NCBI GenBank assembly: GCA_027627225.1
Contig: CM051029.1
Span: 18,219,656-18,283,655, forward strand
From: Congeria kusceri
Lineage: Eukaryota; Mollusca; Bivalvia; Myida; Dreissenidae
Reading direction: 5' to 3'
Length of the DNA: 64,000 nucleotides
Shown piece by piece: positions 22,901 to 34,900 of this stretch (position 1 is the stretch's first letter; the number at the start of each line of letters is the position of its first letter). The notes below the pieces were generated by a model that was given only the letters and a program-made list of their open reading frames with translations, had not been told where the DNA came from and searched no databases. Made by a program: the position numbers and the translations under genes.

Positions 22901-25900
22901 AAAGCGGAAAGTGCCGTCCTGGATTAGCCTGTGCGGACTGCACAGGCTAATCCGGGATGACACTTTACGCACATGCATTAAGACCAGTTTTCCTATGACG
23001 CGCCTCATTTTAACTATAAACCAAAGATTTATGACAGCTTTCCTCTTCTCTGAGCAACGCTGTTTTCATCCTAGATCCTTGCCTATATGTCCCCGGCTAC
23101 CACTATATAAACGTTTCCACTAATGTCAATTCTATACAAATCAAACAAGTTTTTATCGACATAGTAGACATTTTCACTAATGTCAATTCTATGCAAATTA
23201 GACAAATTTTTATTGACATAGTAGACATTTTCACTAATGTCAATTCTATGCAAATTAAACAAGTTTTTATCGACATAGTAGACATTTTCACTAATGTCAA
23301 TTCTATGCAAATTAAACAAGTTTTTATCGACATAGTAGACATTTTCACTATGTCAATTCTATGCAAATTAAACAAGTTTTTATTGACATAGTAGACATTT
23401 TCACTAATCTCAATTCTGTGCAAATTAAACAAGTTTTTATCGACATAGTAGACATTTTCACTAATGTCAATTCTATGCAAATCATACTTAAAGGGACTTT
23501 GTTCACAGATTTTTGCATTTTTTGAAGTATGCCGTTAAATGTCTTATCTTGACAAATTTAAGCATCGGAACTAAAAAGCTCAAGTATAATAACAAGAATT
23601 TAGAAAAAAAAGAAACAAGAGGGCCCTGAGGGCCCTAGGACGCTCACCTGAGACCTTGTAACCAATTGGAATTTGCATCCCAGAGGCGTGGCTTATTTTT
23701 ACCCCAGGTGCATAAGTTGAACAACCTTGAACAACCTCTGGGCCTTGCGGTTTCAGGTAAAGATTTTTAAGTCATTTTGCTATTTAAGTCTATATAAACC
23801 ATGTGACCCCTCGGGGGGAGGCCAGATTTAACCCCAGGGGCATAATTTGAACAACCTTTGGAGAGGACCACTATGCAATGTTACGTACCAAGTATAGGAA
23901 AGCTGTGGACCTTGCGGTTTCAGGTAAAGATTTGTTAAGTCATTTTGCTATTTAAGTCTATATAAACCATGTGACCCCTCGGGGGTGGCCAGATTTGACC
24001 CCAGGGGCATAATTTGAACAATCTTTGGAGAGGACCACTATGCAATGTTACGTAACAAATATAGGAAAGATTGCTGTTTCATAGAAGATTTTTAAAGTCA
24101 TTTTGCTATTTAAGTCTATATAAACCATGAGACCCCCGAGGCGTGGCCAGTTTTGACCCCAGGGGCATAATTTGAACACTCTTTGTAAAGGACCACTATA
24201 CAATGTTAGATACTAAATATGAAACCTCTAGGCCTTGCGGTTTCAGAGAAGAACATTTTAAGACATTTTGCTATATAAGTTTATGTGACCCCCTGGGCGT
24301 GGCCAGCTTTGACCCCAGGGGCGTAATTTGAACAATCTTTGTAGAGGACCACTATAGGATGTTACATACCAAATATGAAACCTCTGGGCCTTGTGGTTTC
24401 AGAGGAGGAGATTTTAAAAGTCATTTTGCTATGTATTCTATATAAACCATGTGACCCCCGGGGGTGTGGCCCGTTTTGACCCCAGGGGCATAATTTGAAC
24501 AAACTTTGTTCAGGACCACTAAAGGATGTTACATACCAAATATGAAACCTCTGGGCCTTGCGATTTCAGAGGAGAAGATTTTAAAAGTCATTTTGTTATA
24601 TATTCTATATAAACCATGAGACCCCTGGGGCATGACCAGTTTTGACCCCAGGGGCATAATTTGAACAATCTTTGTAGAGGACCACTATAGGATGTTACAT
24701 ACCAAATATGAAACCTCTGGGCCTTGTGGTTTCAGAGCAGAAGAGTTATAAAGTCATTTTGCTATATATTCTATATAAACCATGTGACCCCCAGGGCGTG
24801 GCCCGTTTTGACTCCAGGGGCATAATTTGAACAAACTTTGTAAAGGACCACTAAAGGAAGTTACATACCAAATATGAAACCTCGAGGCCTTGCGGTTTCA
24901 GAGGAGACGATTTTTAAAGTCATTTTGCTATATATTCTATATAAAGATGAGACCCCCAGGGCGTGGCCCGTTTTGACCCCAGGGGCATAATTTGAACAAT
25001 CTTTGTAGAGGACCTCTAGAGGATGTCACATATCAAATATGAAAGGTCTGAGCCTTGCGGTTTCATAGAAGAAGATTTTTAAAGTTTTCACTTTTTAAAT
25101 CTATTTTTAGCTCTGGTGACCTACATATTCAGCGGACCGGAAAGATTTGAACACCTTTGAAAGAGGTCCACCCAAGGATCATTCCTGTGAAGTTTGGTGA
25201 AAATCTGCCAAGCGGTTTAGGGGGAGATGTTGTTTGAATGAAAAGTTGACGACGCACGCACACACATACACGCACGACGGACAACGGGTGATCACAAAAG
25301 CTCACCATGATCACTTTGTGCTCAGGTGAGCTAAAAATAATGGTCCCACCGGGGCTCGAACTCGGGACCTCTGGATTAAAAGGCTATCTCCTTAACCAAT
25401 TGGCTATTCCGACTTTTATGTATCACGCTTCATTATTTACTTTATGTAAGTGTTCCACGTGATGTCAACAGTTTCAACGCAGACAACAGAAACACGCCAA
25501 ATTATTCCATCGTTTAGCGTTGCAAACGCTTCATAATTTTATCAATTTCAACTGATGATTAATCATAAACAAAACTGTTTTTACAGAATATTTCTTGGTC
25601 CGTAGTGTTATTTTGCTCCCTTGTATACACTGTTGTTTTACTTTTGGAATCGGTGACAAAAAGTTGAAAAATTGTAAATTCGTCAATCTGTGAACAGGTC
25701 CCTTTAAATATCAATTGTTTAACAGCTGACCTATAGGTATTTTTCACAAAAGAGCACGTGGTAAAGCATGTGATGTGTTTTTCATTATCGATGGACGGAA
25801 ATGAATCCTTTAACAATAGTTGGGGAGGAGTTTTAATATTAGTGGCAAAAAAAACCCCAAAAACTGTAAAGGTGTATTGCAATAATTTTCCAATGCTACT

Positions 25901-28900
25901 TATGGTGGGCTTAGATTTAAGTGTGAAAATGTGTCATAAGTGGGTTAAAAGAGCCCTATTCACAAATTGGCAAATTGAGAAATTCCAAAATGTTTGTCAC
26001 AGATTCCAAAAGAACAATAGCAGAATGACAACTCGTCAAATGACTGATCGCTGTTGGATTTGTAAGCACACCTTCTCATTTCAGTCTCCGACAAACTCCT
26101 TTTACAGTATACAAATGAGGCGTGTTGTGGGAAAACTGGGCTTAATGCATGTGCATTAAGTGTTCCGGATCAGCCTGTGCAGTCCGCACAGGCTAATCCA
26201 GTACGGCACTTTCCGCTTTTATGGTATTTTCTGTTTCAAGAAAGTCTCTTCTAAACATAAATCCACTGTAGACGGAAAGTGTCGTCCCAGATTAGCCTGT
26301 GCGCAATAAATGTATATGCCCTAATGTTAAAAATCCAAACAATATGCTACTTTTACCTCGTAATGTACCATAGGCAGTGGGGTTTTTTATGGCCAATTTG
26401 GGGCCGAAATTGGCCCATTACCCTGCTTAAAATGTATACTGTAAAACCATTATTATTCGTCGGACACTAATTTTCGCGGGTCAGCTCAACCACGAATTCA
26501 AGACGAACGTTTATGTCCGAAGTCTTATAACCGAAATTATAAGTATCTGCACTACTATGACGTCAGACAAAAGGGGCGCAACTACTTTTGACCCATGTTT
26601 GGGTGATTGTCTTACCTCCCTTGATAATTATTTACTGTGAATACTGACATGATATTAAATTATACTTTAACTATGTTTGAAAAAATTAATAAGTGTATGT
26701 TTCCTTCTTGAAAGAACAGATAATACTGACAGAATAATTTAAAGGTCCAGATTGCTCAGTTGTCACGCACGTATCAATATTCGCAGTTTGTCACTTGTTA
26801 ATTGTCATGCGCTTAACTGGCTTCGTTTCAAACTGCCATTAATGGGACCCACTGTTTTATTACAATTATACTGTTTTTGTGGCCTAGTGGTTAGGGCGTT
26901 CGCCTACGGAGCGGGAGGACGAAGGTTCGAGTCCTATGCAGGGCGAGTTCTGGCCGGTTGCCTACCCAGCAGCCAGTTAAATCAAGGGGTACCGATTGCC
27001 TTCCTGCCAAGCGCCCGGCATATAGGATAGGAATCGGGAGTAAAGATGTTCATCAGTAAAGGTGTCTCGTAAGTCAAAACTGGCTGGCCCTTAATCGCGA
27101 GGGGTATAACTATAATAAACAAGACACTATGGGTACCACTATTAATTGGACTGTTTATTGCGATACTGGTATATTGCACCTATGTTTAATCCCGCTACTT
27201 GGTATGGTGTTTTGACACAAGGGACCACGTTATCGCGAGATTGAGACGATAAGATACGGACAATGCGGGTAATTGACACGTTGTTGTTTTAGCAGATGTC
27301 AACTGAGCGCAAGGTTTGTTAGAATAAATAAAAAGCACATAGATACAGTATTTTTTGTAGGTTTTTGGCAAAAAATCGAAATCCACGAATTTAAGATCCA
27401 ACGAATATGGCCGATTTTACGAATCTACGAAATTTCATGTTACTGAAATTAAATGAATCCACAGTATATTTTTCCCCTATATTTACCTTAAAATTCCCAT
27501 CAGAATGTAAGTTTTATTTTGAAAAATAAATGACCAAAATCAGACAAAAATTGACGAGAGAGGAATTTTCGTAAAATATCCCAGCAATTTTTCATCAAAC
27601 TAAGTAAAACAAGTTATCATTGGTAGCAAAACAATTGATGTTTTAAAACAAAGTAGAACATAAACATGTAAATTTACTGATAATGCTTTTCTAAAAAAAT
27701 CCCCTTTTCCTGTAAAATTTCCCATCTGAAGGGCCCCGCCACCTTTCCCCCAAAGGTAAAAAAAAACGCTGATATGAAATTCAGTCCAATTATGTTATTA
27801 TAAGCAATTGATATCCACTGCATAGGTGTGAATGTGTGTGAAAACAGCCTATTGTTAGTGTGCATTGTCAGTTTTCACTCATAGCCTTTACGAAAACACT
27901 TGCATTAAAGCAATTATCGTCTTATACTGGCGTCAGACACGGCACTAACTGCTCGGTATGATAATGCTAGCAGTAGTCGACATTAGTTTTCCTTCACGGT
28001 AGTCGATATTAGTATTCATTTTAGGTCAATATAATTTCAGTTTTGAATTCGCGTAATGATGATGAATATGGATTCACCCAATTAATAACGTTCTATGATT
28101 GTTTCAGGCCGTACGAAGGGCAGGGTAGCTGGTTCAGTTGGACCGTATGGAGCGGCTTTGTGCGACGGCTCAGAATATTCGGGCCACTACATTGATGGCT
28201 TGACGGACCAGGTAGTTTTTTTTATTGACATTCAACTTTGGCAGGGTTGTGGAAATACCAAAATTGTTTACTTATCCATGCAAAAATCAACTTGTCTGCG
28301 TTCAACAGTCCAAATAAAATATTGTTTTCATCCCAGGCCTTCCTGATATATGTTTTTATTTAATGATAAATAAATCACAAGTTGTTATTCAAATGAATAA
28401 GAATATAATAATATGATAATTTACTTCCAACTCTTACATTATTTTCACACCCTGAAATTGTACTTTTCCGGGGACAAGTAGAGAGGAAAAATTTACTTGT
28501 CCGACAGTAAAATTACCCCCTGGTTTTGGTCTATGATAGGTTACTGTGGATGTCCTCATGACATGCACGGTGTTTAGCAGGTTTTATCCCATGGTCAGGC
28601 CAACATGAAAGAAATAACACCCCGTAGTATAAGCTTAGCTAAATTCTTACATTGTGAGATTAAGCAAACATGTGCAGTCTTATGACGTCATTATGTTGAT
28701 TTTCATGACGTCATTTTATGTTTTCGAGTTAAATGTATTAAGTATATTTGCTTTCGTTTATTACCGAAACATAAAAGACATAAAATTATGGGATAAATAG
28801 AATACCAGATAAATGTTGAAAAAAATATAAGTTTATTTGCTCGGCACGAAAACGTGAACCACTCGCCAAGGCTTTTCTAAGCCTGGCTACATAAAATTAC

Positions 28901-31900
28901 TATTATTCAACACTAGCCTGTACTGTGATGGGGAATTTTAGGGCAAGAGGGGAATTAATTTTTTTTTAAATCATTATTAGATGTTTACATTCTACTTTGT
29001 TATAAAAGATTAATCAATTGTTTTGCTACAAATGATAACTTGGATTATGCACTTACTTGGTTTGATGAAAAATTGCTGGGATTTTTTACGAAAATGCCTC
29101 TGTCTTAGTTAATTTTTGCCCAATTTTGGTCAAATTTTTTTCAAAATAAAGCTTACATTCTGAGGGGAATTTTAAGGCAAATATAGGGGAAAAATATATA
29201 CGTGTTAAGCAGGGGAATGGGGCCGAATTTCGGCCCCAAACTGGCCCTAAAAAAAACACTGCTCTCTTTACATGACCCATAGCTGTAATAGATTTTTCCA
29301 GTTGTTTTCTCATCTATTGTTAAAATAGTAATTTCCATTCATCCATCTTCACAAACAATTCACAAGCTTTACCAAATGCTCTTTTGTGTAAAATAGGTTA
29401 ACAGTTAAACACGTGAACACCCAAACTAAATAATACACTAAAATTATTTGTGTATGTTTGACATTTGTGTTGAAACGTCTGTTCTAACATGATAGTCGCA
29501 AATTTTTCTAAAGGCAAATAACAACATTTTTTGTTGTTAAACTACTAAATAAACAACACAAAAAGTAGTCCAGATTCTGAGCGGAGCATAGTAAAATTGT
29601 TAAAGTATTTGTCAAATCATGTTAGAATCTAAATAATTTTTGCATAACACCCACACGATTTAATTCCTACGCATCAGAACTCCAAATCATAGTTTTTTTG
29701 GCCGATAAACAACAATTAATAGAAAATTATTTCCTAATTAGTGTTGGATGGCAGGAGTTTATTACATAAAATCAACCATAATTTATGGCTCTGCATCAGA
29801 CAAACATGTAATTTTTCGCTCTTTGTAAAAGGCGCAGTCCATAGAATTTAATTCAATACATCTTAAATTGGCATTAGTTCTAATGAAAGTAAATGACTGA
29901 AAACTGTTTCTTATTTACGGAACGCTTGGAACGAATGGAATATACACATATGTACATGCTGATTTACTCCAGAGGCATCACCGCTATCGCGTACAGATAA
30001 TTTTACGATAAAAAGCTACCAAAACGTAATTATTTTACTGGCCGGGCCGGCTAGCTCAGTTGGTAGAGCGCTGGACTACAAATCTGAGGATCGCGGGTTC
30101 GATTCCCAACCCCCCCACATAACTTATGTAGGGATTGGTCATGAAATTATTTCTACGGCCATTCTCCCCCTTACCTCTGATTCAAGTAGGCCAGTTGTCA
30201 GTTACTGGCATGAGTATGTGCACTTAGTACTGGTAAAACCAGCTTACCCAGTAAAAGTGTGAGTAGGTAAACTGACCGCCATTATATGACTGAAATACTG
30301 TTGAAAACGGCGAAAAACCCAAACAAACAAACATATTATTTTACCGATTTCAATGCATTTTTTTATTTATTTTGAACGGTAAGATGTCCATGAAAAACGA
30401 TTTCTACAAAGTTTTATTTTATTTACATATTTCTGGACTGCTGCTTTAATCACATTTTGTTTTCCATATTTTGTCTCAATAAAGCTGTTGATGGTATTTC
30501 TAGAAAATCAAATATTACACATCTACATGAGTTTGTACCTACCAAGTCATCATTAAAGGGACTTGTTCACAGATTTTTGCATTTTTGAAGTATGCCAATA
30601 AATGTCCTAACTCGATAGATTTTTTGTTGCAATAAATGATTTAACCATCGGAACTAAAGAGCTCAAGTATAATAGGGCCCTCAATCAGTTTGGGGGGAAG
30701 GGGCCGACCGCCCTCTGGAAGGGGAATTTTGACTGACCGGAGGGAATATTTTAATATGGAAGTTTTTACAGATTAACTAATTGAAATAATACATGTATAC
30801 ATTGAAAACTAACTGAACCCGAACAAACTCGCGTCTAATTGTCGTTTGGTAAAAACGTCATGTAATCTTTACGGCAAATGAAACTCCTATAAATATAACT
30901 TTGATTATTTTTAGCACAAAAACCATAGCTCAGTATCTACCGATAACGCTTAAAATTTGGACTAGGCTGCGGTATACATGTATTATTGCAGCTATACACG
31001 CGTCATTTCCACGAGTTTTTCGTGATTTCGCCGGCGTTAATAAATAGTTTGCACGTTTGTCTAGCCGAGCACGATTTTATAACGGAGATATGAAACTAAT
31101 ATAATTCAATATGCAACACATATTTTTTTATAAACGTAATTGTAGTCCCGCTTTTTAAATTATTAATTGATTTAATGTATTTTAGAAGACCGAAAATGGA
31201 AATACACTACAACTCTATTATATCGCGATTTGCGGGGTCCATGGATCGCAGTCGCGATGTAACTTGTCAGGTCATTCATGTGCATATACACGTAAACACA
31301 AGCCTATTTTCGCTATCTCAAAAAGTAAATGTAATTAAATCACCTCTTCATTGTTGTTAACATCCATAATGTGTTATATCCATATGTAAAATATTCTATT
31401 TGTACATAAAAATATTATGTAGTTCCTTGTAATTAATTTCGAATCAGTTATCACAACACATATACTGAATCGAAATGCGAAACGCCTATCCGAATTTTAC
31501 TGTTCACACGTCATAAACAAAAATTTTATTTACAGTAAAAATACACATCGAGGGCTGAGCTTGAAACTATTGTATCTCATATGGATATGTTAAGCAGATA
31601 CAATAGTTTCGCGCTCAACCCTCGACATGTACTTCAAGAAAAGCCTTTGTTTGGCAAAAATCACTTTATACTTTTATCAATTTCAACTGATGATTATTCA
31701 TAAACAAAACTCTGATTACGGTATATTTTTATGTCCGTAGTGTTATTTTGCTCCCTTGTATACACTGTTCATTCATTTTTGGAATCTGTGACAAAAAGTT
31801 GAAAAAATGTCAATCTGTGAACAGGCCCTTTAAAATAAAAAAGGAGCAAATAGGGTTCTTGAAGACCACATTGATGTACTCTATGCGCTGTCAAATTCGT

Positions 31901-34900
31901 GTCGCATTATTCAAAGGGGCTCTGACATTGTTTTCATATCATACCTGCAAATCGGAAAATTAGCAAACTTTTGTGAGTCATTCTCAAATAATTTTGGGTG
32001 CAGTATATTTGCTGTAGTTGTTTTACTCAGTTGTGTTCATTTCCAAGAAAGAGACATTAAAATATTCTTGTTTCTCTCAGGTTGTGTTCATTTCCAGAAA
32101 AGAGACATTAAACAAATCATGTTTTTTCTCAGTTTTTATTCATTTCCAAGAAATTTAGACATAAACACAAACAGTCTTTTCTTTCACAAGGTCTAAAACG
32201 CAGTTGCAGAAAAAAAGAAAAGAACATTACAGTGACCATAAAATTGTGATTTTCAACGGGGCTAGCACTAAGGTGAACGTTTTGGAAGTCCTGACTTCCA
32301 AATGTTGGATAGTAGAAGTCCTGAGCGTTTCCGCTCTCTAAGTCCAACATTTTTTCATCCGATCTTCACCAAACTTGATGGAAATGTGTAAGCAGGGTTC
32401 GACCTTAACACGTGTCCGTCGGTCCGTGACCTGTGATTTTTCGCTCGGACCGGTTGTCTGCAAAGGACGACCGGTCCGGTGACCAGTTGTTTTTGGACTT
32501 GTTCCAATTGTGTATTTCGTGAATTATCATTTGTGATTAAGAATACAGTGAACCGTCCGAGATGATATTGTTTATTGGCATTTTACAGCTCTTGTGTAGA
32601 AATCGCATATTTTCCTATTCTTCAACTTACAAATAATTATGTTAAAACAGAGTGTTGTATAATCAACTGAAACCATTTGACAAAAGAAATTATATCTGAC
32701 GGGCATTGTAGTTGCATTTTTGAGAAGCAATTTCCATTTATAATAATAATAACTATAGTCATTGAATAACCTTTTATTATTTTAAAACAAATGTAGTCAA
32801 ATAACATATATTGTATAAATAATGAGTTTATAATAGCTTCTAATCAAATTATAACGTGCAAAATGCAACGCTAGCAGGCTCAATTACATTTGTTCATGTA
32901 TGTTTCTTTGACCAAACACCGAAATTCCCAAGTTTGGCTAAATACTTTGTAAAAGTATATCGATACTATACCTGCCTTATTAATAGTTAAACAAGGTATT
33001 CCCTTTTTGACACAATTTATTATTGTTTTTGTTTTTACAACAGGCAGTTTTAATTTTATCTCTACTTAAAAACAATCGAAGTAAACAAAATTCAGGTCTA
33101 GGTTTCCACATTGTGGGAATCATTGCAAAATGTTAAGGAACGGATACCCCAATCATATAACGATACATAATTATCTTTTTAATTGCTCTAATTGGGTGTT
33201 GATTGCTCAGCACACAAAAACGCATTTACTTGCATTTTAGGTCAATTTTAAGAAGTTGATATCTCATCTTTATTTAAGCAACAATGTTCAAGCAACATTT
33301 TGATCGAAAATGTATTATACAAAAATATATAATGAATAATAGATTTTCAACATATTTTCCAATTTCAATTATGAGAATCATTTGTTTGGACTATTTATGC
33401 ACTATGCAGTACGACTTATTTTAATTTTCGGGACCAGTTCAGTCAGTATCGGACCAGTAGGCTTTGAAGGTAGCCGGTCCTGTGGACCACCACTTCCCAA
33501 AAGTTAATGTCAAACCCTGTGTGTAAGATCATAATATCTTAGTCAAATTTGATAATCAACCAAATTGCCCCAGGAACGGCATAGTTATGGCCCTTGATTT
33601 ATCTAAAATGGGCCTTTTTAGCAGTTCCGCTCTCTGTGCCCAACAGTTCATCCGAATTATCCGATCTTCACCAAACTTTATATTTTAAAGATTGCTTTTA
33701 ACCTAGTTGGGGCATACATGTTTTACAAACAGCACTTGTTTCTTTCTTCTATGCAGGTAATGCAAGACTGGCATCGACCCCGGATTCAAGCATTAGTTGA
33801 AGCTGGTGTTGATTTCCTTGCTGTAGAAACCATACCGTGTCAACGTGAGGCAGAGCTTGTTGTTGAGTTACTGGAGTGTGAATTTCCAACCAGTCAAGCT
33901 TGGGTGACGTTTTCTTGCAAAGTTAGTTGTCAGTCTTTCTTATACCGGGCCCGGTTAGCTCAGTTGGTAGAGTGCTGGAGTGTCAATCCGGGGATAATGA
34001 GTTCGAACCCCAGCCCGGCCACATAACTTGTGTGGGGATTGGTCATGAAATTATTTCTACGGCCATTCTTCCCCTACCTCTGATTCAAGTAGGGCAGTTA
34101 TCAGTTACTGGCATAAGTAAGTGCGCTTGATACTGGTAAACTGCTTACATCGGCTAAGCTTGCCCAGGAAAAGTGTGGGTAGGTTAACTGACCGCCGTGA
34201 TATGACTGAAATACTGTTAAAAACGGTGAAAAATCCAAACAATCAAACAAACAAAACAGTTTTTCTTAATAATATTATAGTTCATGCAAAACAAATATTG
34301 CATTTGCTGACACAAATTCAGAATTTCTCCCCGTGTACTTATGCGGAGTTATAGGCTGTTGTGTCCCAAATTCGACGTCACCTTTTTTTTTTTAATGTTT
34401 TTTTATCGATAGTAGGTCTAATGTCAAGTTATAATTAAGTTGAACATTGAATGATTTCTAGACGATTTAAATAAAAAAACACTTCAGTAATCACACATAT
34501 TACTATAAAAACAAAATATAGTGGAATTTAGGTAGATTAAATATAGGTTGCTCTTACATGCAGTACAGTTCTAGCAAAACAAATTAATATTTCATTTGCT
34601 GTCGTGAAGTCATAATATTCTATTCCTGTACTGGTTTGGTGTATCTATGCAGATTTATATGAAGTGGTGGCTAGTACACGCCATTCAATAATGCGGACAG
34701 GGCTGTTCTGTCATTATCGTTGGGGCTGATTATAATTGTGGCGCGTCGTGATAAAACCGGTCTTAATGCATGTGCGTAAAGTGTCGTCCCGGATTAGCCT
34801 GTGCAGTCCGCACAGGCTAATCCAGAACGGCACTTCCCGCCTACAGTGAATTTATGTTTAGAAGAGACTTCCTTGAAACAGAAAATACCATAAAAGCGGA

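Larger units (their letters stand above)
26375..27771 (+). mobile_element. DNA element with CAGYG(T)n ends, interrupted
   Basis: The left end is CAGTGGGGTTTTTTATGGCC and the right end GGTAAAAAAAAACGCTG. It is split by 26437-27466. A related reverse copy at about 28926-29261 ends CCCTAAAAAAAACACTG. Exon 5 lies between them. Confidence 0.7.
30553..31833. mobile_element. tRNA-cassette-family element, copy C, interrupted
   Basis: The left end is at 30553-30675 (TTAAAGGGACTTGTTCACAG) and the right end at about 31650-31833 (TCAATCTGTGAACAGGCCCT). The middle is replaced by a fragment of the GGGCCCTCA element and other sequence. The tRNA part is not recognisable. Confidence 0.65.

Noticed and set aside
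25559..26159. Overlapping open frames of 107 and 133 codons
   Set aside because: They run through the end of a tRNA-cassette element and into a hairpin MITE; no domain and no splice-compatible neighbours.
26874..26945. Possible functional tRNA gene
   Set aside because: tRNA-like only in the promoter boxes; no closed cloverleaf, and it is followed by SINE body sequence.
30040..30112. Possible functional tRNA gene
   Set aside because: The A and B boxes are good, but the acceptor stem is poor, the anticodon loop is odd, and the sequence continues into a SINE body with a target duplication.
33927..34354. Short plus-strand open frames after exon 6
   Set aside because: They lie in the SINE; the sequence recurs at 30039, 43198, 51011 and 63640.
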